This document shows, piece after piece, positions 11,798-22,052 of a stretch of 64,000 bases of DNA. Position numbers and translations under genes: made by a program. The stretch is from Styela clava. Taxonomy: Eukaryota > Chordata > Ascidiacea > Stolidobranchia > Styelidae. The stretch covers positions 124,001-188,000 of the forward strand of contig NW_027556444.1 in assembly GCF_964204865.1 (NCBI RefSeq), in the 5' to 3' direction. Positions within the stretch are counted from its first letter, which is position 1; each line of letters begins with the position of its first letter. The notes beneath the pieces were generated by a model. That model was not told where the DNA came from and made no database searches. It worked only from the letters and a program-made list of their open reading frames with translations.

Positions 11798-12159
11798 CTT
11801 GTGAACTTAGGTTTCAGATTTGCTACCTCACTTTGGGCAACTCTAGAAAGCTTGCTACAAACAGATATATGAAAGAACAGTAATCCAGAGGTAGAAATAC
11901 TATTTTCGATATAAATATGTATGTATGTAATACTTTTTCACACCCTGGATTAATGGGAAAATCACATCTGTGGCGCGATTGAAATAGATTTGAGTTTGGC
12001 TTCCCCAGTGGCAGCGACTTCCTCATTCCTCCCTTCGTATGCAATAAAAATGTGTTTTATAAATGCTATTATTTCACCTTTTCCGACTTTCTCGCATGTT
12101 TCATTAGGTTGGCTATCACGTGATCCATCACCAAGCCTTTAGAGTAATTTTTTATATGA

Positions 12160-13990
12160 TGCGTAGAGATGCGGAAACAGACAAAAGTCTTACAGGTGTT
12201 TTTGAGAATGTATTGCATATTTGCAGTTACACGGGCTGCACTAGTCAAGTGTTTTGGAAGAAGCTAGATTACAGTTGCATCATCTAGCATTGGATTGTAT
12301 TATAAAAGCTGTTTTTGTCCGTCAGTATGGTGCATATGTGTACCAACAGACTTTTTACATAGTGGGATTGGGGGTAACTAATTGTATCAATAGACCTCCA
12401 AAAACAATTGGTGAGACTCATTTTATCATTTAGTTTATCTGTAGAATTACTAATATATCTAGTCGTTATATTTCTTTCCCGTGAACTTAGATTCACTCTA
12501 CGCAACAGTATTAGCCAGAATCAAAAATTCTGCTTCGAAGATTCTAAATTGTCCTCAGATAATAAACAAGAACATTCAGCAAACAAAGACCATGATGCTA
12601 AAAGCAACATCAATAGTAAGTAGTGTTTCAGATCTTACTACAAATGCAGTTATAACTGTAATATGGACGAATGTGGGACAGCCACGAATGAATATCAGGC
12701 AAGATAGATCTTGCACGATCCATCCAGATATCACACTCCGCACAATTTTTCAAAGCTGTTTCCATACAGCTTGCTGCTGCAGATAACTCACTACACTAGC
12801 TAGAGATTGGATATATTTCCAAAGCGAAAGAGAAAAGATCAAAAATAGTCCTACGAGATCATGATATTTATTGGCTGTTTTATTTTCCTTGAGCTAAGCA
12901 CAAATCCATGGGGAAACTCTTTTGAATGCATTTTCAAGGGATACAATCAAATTGATTATGTTGAAACTGTATGTCGCTAAGCCGGATAAACCTCAACAAG
13001 AAAGCAAGTTGTATAACGTTGAAGATTTGCTCTCATGCCTAAACTCAATCATAATGAAGCAGAGGCAGAACTGTCCGTTTCAAAACATTGATGACTCAAT
13101 GACTAAATTCAATGGAAGGTATACTTCTAAGCAATACCTTCCCATGAAGGCTGTAAAACGTGGGATGAAACTCGAACGCGATGAGACCCTCAGTGGATAT
13201 AAACACGATGTGAATGATTATGCAAGTAAAGATGATAAAGGCCGAAACAGACCATTAGATGAGAAGGCTGTGAAGACTTTACTTACTATGCCAGACGGTG
13301 AAGATGCATTAGACAGTTTTTTTTACTTCAGTTCGTCGCATGTACATTAATGCCACATCGCTGTGGGACTGCTCTCAAAACCAGAATACATCTTCCAGCT
13401 TTTGAAGGAAAAACTCAGCCGTGGTGATTATAAATTTAACTGTAACATGAATGGAACGTTATCATTTTGACGGAAGGGTAGAAAAAAAGTGTTAGTGCTG
13501 AGCAACTTTCACACAAACACAGCTGGTGAAGTTAGGACGAAGCAACGAGATGGACCAATAAACATTTTCTGCCTTGCTGCTATACGATGATACATACAAA
13601 CAAATTATGGGTGGCGTTGATAGAGAGCGCCATGTGGCTGGTGTGTATGAACTAGATCCAAAGTCTACCAAATGGTGGAAAAAATTTCTTTATCGTATTC
13701 TGGCATTTTCCGATCAATGCGTGGTTGATTTACACAGAATTGCACAGACTTTATAAGATCTATACTCCTATTTCGTTGGAACTATTGGAAGCCCTATTTC
13801 AACAAAAAGAGGATGAGTCAACTGAAGCTTTGCAGGAGTACATCAAGACCATCCAAATGCGCTTCAATGATACACAATCTTTGTATCACTTTCCGTGTCA
13901 TAGTAGTATCAGAAGAAGATTGCGGAAAAGCAGGAAACAAAAACCTAGCTAATGTGAATCTAGAATGGAATGTCTTAAAAAACAGAAACC
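12160..13990 (+). pseudogene. piggyBac-like DDE transposase, best B1 copy, broken
   Basis: A cut-and-paste transposase of the DDE_Tnp_1_7 (piggyBac) type by its motifs. An acidic N-terminal part reads FEDSKLSSDNKQEHS (12,520). The next frame, 12,922-13,350, holds DDSMTKFNGRYTSKQYLPMK, which follows the family's D-x-x-M-x-x-F-x-G-R...KQYMPxKPxxxGxK block around the first catalytic Asp, and then the GMKLERDETLSGY and ALDSFF segments (second Asp). The third part, 13,574-13,756, reads MGGVDRERHVAGVYELDPKS then TKWWKKFLYRILAF, the family's NxGVDxxDxxxxxYxxxRKxxKWWK block with the third Asp. Frameshifts separate the parts and stops lie in the N-terminal part. No intact copy exists in the window. 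Confidence 0.8.
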
Positions 13991-14170
13991 AAAACAGTAT
14001 AAAGAAATGATGATGTCGATTTATAACATCTTTCTGATACGCCCGGCAACGAGATTGATTGTTTTTTTTGTCAATACTGATACTTGTCAATACTTGTCAA
14101 GTCTGATCGAGGTAAATGCAGAATATATACGCCATGAACAGCAGTATTTTGCAGTCATCCGATCATAGTT

Positions 14171-14912
14171 ACTTCCAATTTAAAAACAATAAAATAATGT
14201 ATTTTATCATGAACATACAGCTCTATGCTACCTTACTATTTGCCATCGGCAGCAAATTTTTGAAATGAATGAAACAAAATATAATGATTTTTGATTGAGT
14301 ACCACACTTCAAAGGTTTGGCACAAATCTTAAATAAAATTCCAAACGCCATATTTCACGAGATTGGTTATTATGAGCAGGGTTTGAAAAACTTATTATGC
14401 AATTCTCTTTACTTATTGTATATATGTAGAAAAGAGATCAAAAAACGATTTAGTGTTCAATGAATACGCATTAAACATCTGGTGCGAGGTTATCTTAACT
14501 CCACTTCGCTATATTTATAATTTCGCGGCATGCGCATGTTATTTTGCAAAACAAAACTGTGATAAGCGCAATTCAATGTGGATTTGCCGTTTATTTTGTT
14601 ACTAAAAATAAACCAAGTATTCAAAGTCATAGACCCATCAAATTTCAACGAAAAGTAAAAGGAACTCATAAATAACATTGCGGCGAAAGAGTGCACAAGT
14701 CGATCAAATAGATCTAAATCGCATACATTAACGATTAAGAAAGCTTATGTTATGCAGGAGCTGTCGGCGCTTTTCTGGGGGTGACGTTACCCGCTATTTT
14801 CTCACTAACTAAAATAACATTTCTATTTTACATTTATATTGCATTTTTCATAGCCACTATAGTGCATGCAATACTGTTTGAACTGAAAAAAAAGCTTAAT
14901 GCAAAGTAGTCT
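14171..14912. other. AT-rich unit interior without a gene
   Basis: Between the transposase relic and the intact frame. It is shared by all well-preserved units: the AACATCTGGTGCGAGGTTAT block (14,477) pairs with 7,562, 21,118, 27,672 and 34,196, and the GTTACCCGCTATTTTCTCA block (14,786) with 7,888, 21,436 and 27,982. It serves as a good marker for counting units. No coding motif was found. Confidence 0.6.
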
Positions 14913-15254
14913 TTGGATCGGAATTTGCTATTTTTACACTCCCATGTGTTAAACAAAATTGTAGGAGTATGTTTGTATCAGGAGGATTTTTTGCTGGCCA
15001 AAGAAGACATACGCTTGGAGCAAGAAGTAATCAATAAGACCCGGTACGCCCTTCTGCAAAAATTCTTTCCTCATCGCACTCTGGATGCTATCAAGTCGCG
15101 GGTGAATGCAATATTGGACGAGGCCTTCTTGGCCTTAGAAGATCTTGGTCCAACCATAGAAGACCAGAGGGTCTTTGTTTTAGGAATCATCGACGACGCC
15201 ATTATAGCGACGGAGACCGGAACAACCCTACAACATCAAGTGGACTATTCTTAG
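14913..15254 (+). CDS. small intact frame with a Myb/SANT-like helix pattern (B1 copy)
   Basis: 113 codons, of which about 102 (from the in-frame Met of LNKIVGV) are shared with the copy at 28,140. The middle reads ALLQKFFPHRTLDAIKSRVN: a helix, then FPxRTLxAIKxR, the pattern of the third helix of Myb/SANT-like DNA-binding domains found in some transposon and retroelement proteins. A charged helix (AKEDIRLEQEVINKT) precedes it and an acidic tail (EDLGPTIEDQRVFVLG) follows. Codon use looks more balanced than in the AT-rich flanks, and the frame is open in both copies, unlike the transposase. It may be one exon of a longer protein: a Lys/Arg-rich stretch follows to 15,420. The function is inferred only. 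Confidence 0.5.
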   Translation: MDRNLLFLHSHVLNKIVGVCLYQEDFLLAKEDIRLEQEVINKTRYALLQKFFPHRTLDAIKSRVNAILDEAFLALEDLGPTIEDQRVFVLGIIDDAIIATETGTTLQHQVDYS

Positions 15255-15805
15255 AAGCTATGAAAAACAAGAAAAGCAAGAAGCAATGAAATCCGGCCTT
15301 CGCCCCAACGTCAGTAAATGTAGCAGCCTCTTGATCAAGGTTGAAGGTAAGAGAAAACGGAGAGTTGAAGATAAAGAACAGTCAATCACGGTAGAAGAAA
15401 AAGAAGTTTCTTCCATATAAACACAAAATTCTCAGTGCAAGAGTGGTATTTAATAATTAGTTCCAAGTAAGTCCCAAAATCTCATCCGACTGGATTACTG
15501 ATATATACATTTTGTCAGATAATTTACAGAGAGCGGTCATCTTCAATTTATAGGTAATCTAAAATTCAACACATCAAATACATAATATTTGCAATCATTT
15601 CTGGTAAACTCATTTCACCTATATTTTACCTTCCGTCATATAAACCAAGTCAATCCGCTTGATAATCCGGACATAAACAAATAGAATACAGCACTGAAAT
15701 GTTGAGACAATTAATTAATGATTAGTACGCAATTAAACGGGTTTACTCTAGTTATAAATTTCACCAATGTAGTTAGCATTCGACCACGGCTGACAGCATT
15801 TTTTT
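15255..15805. other. 3' flank of the small frame, possible further exon
   Basis: Directly after the stop, bases 15,258-15,420 have a GC content like the frame before them and, in other frames, read Lys/Glu/Arg-rich peptide ending at a stop at 15,418. This could be the end of the same gene reached by splicing or a frameshift. The rest (15,420-15,800) is AT-rich and matches the A-unit sequence around 8,600-8,950. Confidence 0.35.
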
Positions 15806-16125
15806 GATATATATATACGTTTACGTCTAAAATGAGATTTAGAGTTTGCTGTGAAAAACGCTTTTCGCTAATACAATCTCATATCTTTCGCTTAGTTAAT
15901 TCATATGAGTGTTTGGAGTTTTGAACAATAGTCCAAATTAATTTCTGTATGCAGCAGTGATTCTTTGATATACGTTTACGTCTAAAATGAGATTTAGAGT
16001 TTGCTGTGAGAAACGCTTTTCGCAAAAACAATTTTCCATATTTTTCGCTTAGATAATTCATATGAGCGTTGGGAGTTTGAGCAATATTCCAAATTAATTT
16101 CTGTATGCAACAGTGGTTCTTTGCC
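15806..16125. repeat. two-copy tandem duplication, period about 160
   Basis: The block GATATA...TTTACGTCTAAAATGAGATT to CAGTGATTCTTT occurs twice in a row (15,806 and 15,967). Its minus-strand frame of 85 codons (15,879-16,136) is just the repeat read twice (KNHCCIQKLIW appears two times) and is unlikely to be a gene. The same duplication is in B2 (28,995-29,315) but not in A units, which have a single position. Confidence 0.8.
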
Positions 16126-16365
16126 TTTGTGACCATGTCTATATGCTATTCTGCAAGCTGACATCAAACTCCGCCGCTTTGGACGGTTGGAACAAGAAGC
16201 GCGAGAGGAAGCTAATTTTGAGCAGAAAGTTTTATAGAATGATTATAAATTAACAACCTAGCTTTCATATCCACGTGTGTTCAACACATGCTCGAAAAAA
16301 TTCGTCAGAGTCATGCTTAAAGTTTGTTATATATATACTTTTTTTTCTTTTGACATCTTTTTCTC

Positions 16366-16531
16366 TGTATTCTCCATTCATACTATTAAGTAATTAATTG
16401 CACGTACCCTATTTTTTCAAAGTTAACATTTCAACTGTTGTTGGTTCTGTATTCTCCATTCATACTTTTAAGTAATTAATTGCACGTATACCCTATTTAT
16501 TCAAAGTTAACATTTCAACTGTTGTTGGAGT
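16366..16531. repeat. two-copy tandem duplication, period about 82
   Basis: TCTGTATTCTCCATTCATAC through CAACTGTTGTTGG is repeated with a few differences. It is present in B2 at about 29,762-29,927 too, so it predates the B1/B2 duplication. Confidence 0.8.
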
Positions 16532-17904
16532 CATGAGATAGCGGGAAAATTTGTCTTGTTGCTCGTTTGCTAGCCGGTTTGAAAAATCAGCGCGTTTAGA
16601 TTCAAGTCTCTTCATAACGGATGTAAGTACTCCAGAACGATAAACTTTCTTAAGCAGACTCTCTTGAAGTTGTCATATTTTTTTTATACTCGTGTTTACG
16701 AAACTACTTGCAAATCAATGCAACGCAACATTAATTCATATTTATTAATTTTCCACAAGAGAAATTTGTGTTGCACTTGAAGCTAAGTAATTAGGTCTGA
16801 AAATCCCTAGTTTCAGTTTCTAGTCTATATGGAGATCATTCCTGAACAAAAAGTTAAAATCAAGTCATGAAGTACATTTAATTATAGCGTAATCGAATTT
16901 TTGTCTGACTATCTCATCTAGTCATATAACACTAGTCAATAAATATTATGTTAGTGATGAAGCCATATGTCAAAGATTTTTCTGGTTATTTCAAAGACAA
17001 AACAACATTTAATATGATTTTTAGTTACTCTATTCCTGGGCCAAACTTTTAACCAAAGATCCGATTTCAAACCTTCAAAATCACCAAGTTATGTACTTTT
17101 ATTTCGACATGCATCGGTACTGAATGGTACGGCTAGGTCTTCGTTAGATAAGTGAGAGCAAAATTTGCCAACATAGATGTACAATCGTTACAAATACAGA
17201 CAAGCGTGGCTGGATAAAAAGTATGTCGATTTCAAAAAAGTGTTCCAATAACTAAAATAAGTTTTCAAAGTTTACCGTGAAATATCCGGCCCAAAACACT
17301 CGTGAGAAAATTTCAGCCATCCTCCAGTATATACTGGAAATTCGAAATATATCGTTACATTAATCGATGGAATAGGCGATTTGATTTACGAATAAATATT
17401 GAAAAACACAGAAGAAAATTATATAATCACCCGAAGCCACCGTGTCTGAAAATTTAACTTATACAAGGGTCTGAATGGCCGCTAAAATTTAAATCATAAT
17501 GCCACCCTTGACATCTTCGTGATTAGCTAATGTCACGGAAGTTAATGTCAAATTTTAGTTGAAGTACTCGAGCATCTTGATCTATATTATTTCTAGCTTA
17601 GTATGAAAATATGATGCATCTTTGATCTAGAGAATGATTCTTGCGCACGAAACCGTTTGCCATGAAAACATTGACGGGCTCGAACTGCAACGACCAATCG
17701 ATCTCGGTCATTTTCGGACAAAATACTGCAGAACATCAAGTAAATTTTACATTTCGATTTGAAAACATAAGAAGATAATGCAAAGTAATTATTTATATGG
17801 TACAGACGATATACGGAAATTGTTTTGGGTGATATCTTGCGTAATTTTGAATTGGGGGGATAATAAGTGCAAGAATCTTTGTATTCCATAAATTGGGTTT
17901 CAGG

Positions 17905-18507
17905 TTTGCTACCTCACTTTGGGCAACTCTAGAAAGGTTGCTACAAGCAGATATTTGAAAGAACAGTTATCCAGAGTTATATAAATTCTATTTTCAATAT
18001 AATTATGGATGTAATCACTTTTTCATACCCTGGATGAATGTGAAAATCACATTTGTGGTGCGATTGAAATAGATTAAGTTTGGCTGAAACCAGCGGCAGC
18101 CAATTTTTTTTTGATGAATACCTGGGTTTGCTTATTTTGACTTCCTTATTCCCCCCTCTGTATGCAATAAAAATATGTTTCATATATGCTATTATTTTCA
18201 CCTATTCAGACTTTCTCGCTTCGTTTCATTAGGTTTCGCTACAACGCCGTTAGTGTCAAGTGATGCTGCGGAGATGCGGAAACGCGGAAACAGAAGAAGG
18301 CTTGCAGGTGTATGAAAGGCTGTATTGCAGATTTGCAGTTAGACGGGCAGCACTAGTCCAGTGTTTTGGAAGCTAGATTACAGTTGCATTAGCTAGCATG
18401 AATTGTGTTATAAAAGCTGTTTTCGTCTGTCAGTGTGAGTGGTGCCTATGTGTACCAAGAGACTTTACATAGTGGGGGTAACTAATTATACCAATAGGCC
18501 TTATAGG
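17905..18507 (+). repeat. truncated unit head (U4)
   Basis: It matches the head of the other units: TTTGCTACCTCACTTTGGGC, the GATTGAAATAGATT motif, the TGCAGGTGTATG stretch and GTGTACCAAGAGACTTTACA. It is cut at 18,508 by an inverted-repeat element. The transposase part is absent. Its counterpart in the next higher-order copy is 31,310-31,906. Confidence 0.75.
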
Positions 18508-19007
18508 TTTTTGGGTAATCTCCTAAAAATGGTGAACCCGACAGCCGAACCAGCGCCTTCTTGAGATGGAGTCAGAAAATCAACCGTAGGAACCCAAAGA
18601 CATCAACTACACAAGCAAGCCGCGGATAAAAAGATGAAAAAAATCAAAATCAACAATTCGATATCAACCCAATATCAGCGATGATTCATGAAATGAAGCG
18701 AAAAACCAAGGACTATACCACAAAATAAAAGACTTATTTCAAAAATGTGTGTATAACATGCACATTATATGGACTGTTATATTTAAAAAAAATGGGGTTC
18801 AAAACATTAACACTATATACGGAGAAAAAAAAACTGTAAAATTATAAACCGCGCGATTATTGCACTATATATTCATTTATAATTATTTCAAATTCGTGTA
18901 TAAAATGAACAGACATTTTTCTTCTTCACAGGTATTTCATATTTTCTTTCTTTTAATCTTTAAGGCTTTTTATTTTTGGTATAGAACCCAACGAGGTTAC
19001 CCAAAAA
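18508..19007. mobile_element. 500-bp element with 15-bp inverted ends TTTTTGGGTAAYCTC
   Basis: Left end TTTTTGGGTAATCTC (18,508); right end GAGGTTACCCAAAAA (18,993-19,007). The ends are exact inverted repeats apart from one base. It interrupts a unit head. No transposase. The copy at 31,907-32,512 occupies the same place in the second higher-order copy, with about 80 extra bases near 32,255-32,340. Nonautonomous; the superfamily was not recognised. Confidence 0.65.
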
Positions 19008-19325
19008 TATCTAATATATTCGATTTTGGCAGATATTAGCATTCGTTTTCTTAAGATATACTTTAAGTTGACTTTTAACATTTTTTTCAAAATATGATTA
19101 CAAATACCATCGTATTTCGGATTAGCGCTTCATGATGTACTTGTATACACGCGAGTAAAATCATTCTCATTTTTATTTTTTATCGCACAAAGAGGCTCAT
19201 CACAATTACAGCCGTATTTTTTTTCAGCGCCCCAAAATTTATTAATGTGAAACGAAGTGTATTAGAGACAAGCATTTGTAGTAATCTGTCAGATAAATTT
19301 AAAAAAACTCATTATTTTTAATCGC
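19008..19325. repeat. AT-rich block, single copy here, tandem at 32,550-32,960
   Basis: It matches 32,513-32,830. It includes the block with CAAAGAGGCTCATCACAA that is duplicated with period 142 in the second copy. At 19,326 the similarity ends abruptly in ATCGCCCAAA and switches to the 3' end of a B-type unit. Confidence 0.65.
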
Positions 19326-19969
19326 CCAAAATCACCAAGTTATTTACTTTTCTTTCGGCATGCATCGGTACTGAATGGTACGGCTAGGTTATTTAAGTAA
19401 GGTTCGTTATTTAAGTGAGAGCAAAGTTTGCTAACAATCGTGACAAATACAGAAAAGCTTGGCTAAGTAAAGTTTGTCGATATTTCAAAAAAGTGTTCCT
19501 ATCAATAAAATAATTTTCAAAGTTTACAGTGAAATATCCGGCCTACAGGACTAAGAGAAAATTTCAATCATCTTCTTGTAATAAAAATTTGAAATCTATG
19601 GTTACAACAATTAATCGATGGAAAAGACGATTTGATTTATGAAAGAATGTTGAAAACAAAGAAAATTACCAAATTACTTGAAACAGGCTGATATTGCCAC
19701 CGTGTCTGAAAATCTAAATGAAACAAGGGTCTGAACGGCCGCTAAAACTTAAATAATAATGCCACCGTTGACATCTTGGTGACTAGCTAATGTCAAGGGA
19801 GTTAATGTCAAATTCTAGGTAAAGGACTCGAGCATCTTGATCTATATTATTTCTAGCTTAGTATGAAAATGTGATGCATCTTTGATCAAGGGCATGATAA
19901 TTGCGCACGAAACCGTCTAACGTGAAAATATTGACGGAACCTTTGTATTCTGTAAATTAGGTTTCAGAT
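19326..19969 (+). repeat. second copy of the B-unit 3' end
   Basis: It matches 17,085-17,904 with a gap of about 180 bases. Shared motifs include ATGCATCGGTACTGAATGGT, TTAATCGATGGAA and CTCGAGCATCTTGATCTATA. It precedes a unit head, as the equivalent sequence does at 17,085-17,904, so the 3' end and the head of successive units are correctly joined here. Confidence 0.75.
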
Positions 19970-21024
19970 TTGCTACCTCACTTTGGGCAACTTTAGAAAG
20001 CTTGCTACAAACAGATATAGAAATAAACAGTAATCCAGAGGTATAAATACTATTTTCGATATAAATATGTATGTATGTAATTACTTTTTCACACTCTGTA
20101 TATATGTGAAAATCACATCTGTGGCGCGATTGAAATAGATTTGAGTTTGGCTTCAACCAGTGGCAGCGACTTCCTCATTCCTCCCTTTGTGTGCAATAAA
20201 AATATGTTTTATAAATGCTATCATTTTTGCTATTATTTAACCTTTTCCGACTTTCTCGCATGTTTCATTAGGTTTGGTTATCACGTGATCCATCACCAAG
20301 CCTTTGGCGTTCTTTTCTATATGATGCGTAGAGATGCGGAAACAGACGAAAGTCTTGCAGGTGTTTTGGAAAGCTGTATTGCATATTTGCAGTTACACGG
20401 GCAGCACTAGTCAAGTGTTTTGAAAGAAGCTAGATTACAGTTGCATTAGCTAGCATTCGATTGTATTATAAAAGCTGTTTTCGTCCATCAGTATGGTGCA
20501 TATCATATGTGTACCAACAGACTTTATACGAGACTTTTTACATTGTAGGTTGGGGGTAACTAATTGTTTCAATAGGCCGCTAAACGAAATTGGTGAGACC
20601 GATTTTATCATTTAGTTTATCTGTGGAATTACTAATATATCTAGTCGTTATATTTCTTTCCCTTGAACTTAGATTCACTCTGTGCAAGAGTATTAGCCAG
20701 AATCAAAAAATCTGCTTCGAGGATTCTAAATTGTCCTCAGATAATAAACGAGAACATTCAGCAAACAAAGACCATGATGCTGAAAGCAACATCAATAGTA
20801 AGTAGTGTTTCAGATCTTACTACAAATGCAGTTATAACTGTAATATGGACAATTGTGGAACAGCCACAAATGAATAACAGGCAAGACAGATCTTGCTCGA
20901 TTCATCCGCACAATTTTTTAAAGCTGTTTCCAAACAGCTTGCTGCTGCAGATAACTCACTACACTAGCTAGAGATTGGATATATTTTCAAAGCGAAAGAG
21001 AAATCAAATCAAAATTTCCAAATT
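19970..21024 (+). pseudogene. unit A2 head and transposase N-terminal relic
   Basis: The head starts at TTTGCTACCTCACTTTGGGC and runs parallel to 11,818-12,840. Acidic peptide FEDSKLSSDNKREHS is again readable (20,715). The sequence breaks at about 21,000 inside AAGCGAAAGAGAAA, at the same place in the transposase where U0 and B units read on, and jumps to the A-type 3' part. The DDE region is deleted, as in A1. Confidence 0.7.
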
Positions 21025-21860
21025 ATCTAAATTTCCAAGCATAACAACTACCTCTAAAAATAAAAATATAATAACTCGTTTTCGAGTAACTTCAGTGTTA
21101 TTGAATATGCATTTGGTATTTGGAGCGAGGCTACCTAAACTTCACTTTGCTTCATTTACATTTGATGTTGATTTGCAAAGCAACACTGTCAAGAGCTTTG
21201 CCCTTTCGCCGTTTATTTTGTTACTAAAAATCAACCAATCTGGAGACAAAATATTCAAAGTCATACACCCAGCAAATATCGACGAAAAGCAAAACAAATA
21301 CCATAAATACCATTGCGGTGAAAGATTGCAAAAGTCAATCGAAAATATCTAAATTGCTTAACGAAGCATACAAATATTCGATGCATATTTTATGTTATGT
21401 GGCAGCTGCCGGCGCTTTTCTGAATGAGGGTAACGTTACCCGCTATTTTCTCATTAATAATAAAATAATAACATTCCTATTCTACATTTTGATTGCATTT
21501 TCCATGACTAAGTGCAACACTGTTTAAACTATTTAAAAAAAGCTCAGCTTAGTGCTTCTCGTATTCATGAATCTTTACGGAAATATCCAGGGTTGTCCCT
21601 GGGATGGGATGGGACAGCACACCGCTCTATTTCCCATGGGACACGAAAACCGTACGATTTTGGGGGAAATTATGTCAAAACATTTCGTTATGGAGTTTGT
21701 GTCCATATATTTAAACATAGCTCTTTTGTTAGTCATGAAGGGCAAAATATATTCAGCATCAACAATACTCCGTGAAAGGGTTAATGGACACATGCATATT
21801 AAGTGAATATAAAGCTGTCAAAGTCCGTAAATTTTGTTGTTTTGCAAGACTTTTCTTACA

Positions 21861-22052
21861 TTACATTATTACATACACATTACTTACATTACTAGGGAAG
21901 GGATGGGACAGAAAATGTATACCATGGTCAGGCTTGGAAATATCGATGCCGTTGGATGCCTTCATTGACCCTTCAAGAGGTGAATCTTTCGAAAGAATGC
22001 ATGGAACTACCATTTTAGAATTAATAAAAATAATAAATATTACTTGGAACAT
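21861..22052 (-). pseudogene. A2 copy of the membrane-anchor-like frame
   Basis: Sixty-three codons matching 8,131-8,544 from the Met of MFQVIFIIFIN onward. It keeps the hydrophobic segment, then VVPCILSKDSPLEGSMKASN and the HFLSHPFPSN motif, then stops. The downstream partner stretch (21,590-21,660) has an in-frame stop where A1 reads GKYSGV. Compared with A1 many changes alter amino acids, which argues against strong selection. Confidence 0.3.

Larger units (their letters stand above)
7477..11816 (+). repeat. array unit A1, 3' part
   Basis: It matches 21,025-24,915 almost throughout, at roughly 95% by eye, and matches B units more loosely. Landmarks in order: ATTTGGAGCGAGGCTACC (7,562), the GGTAACGTTACCCGCTATTT block (7,880), the GGGATGGGACAGCACACC block found only in A (8,050), the CGCGAGAGGAATATTTTGTG block (9,035), and TCATATCCACGTGTC (9,655). 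It ends at the next unit head near 11,818. The transposase part is missing from this unit, which starts in mid-unit at 7,477. A hAT element occupies 10,183-11,797. Confidence 0.8.
11818..17904 (+). repeat. array unit B1
   Basis: The most complete unit, with its partner B2 (24,918-31,305). Order: head from TTTGCTACCTCACTTTGGGC (11,818), piggyBac-like transposase relic (12,160-13,990), an AT-rich stretch, the GTGACGTTACCCGCTATTTT block (14,780), an intact small frame (14,913-15,254), two tandem duplications (15,806 and 16,366), and a 3' end that also occurs at 19,326-19,969 and, inverted, at 40,240-41,460. Identity to B2 is very high, about 98% by eye, with one deletion of roughly 190 bases near 16,240. 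Confidence 0.85.

Noticed and set aside
15879..16136. 85-codon minus-strand frame (and its copy at 29,073-29,330)
   Set aside because: It is a tandem duplication read twice, with the same peptide block repeated. Its openness in both copies follows from their recent duplication.
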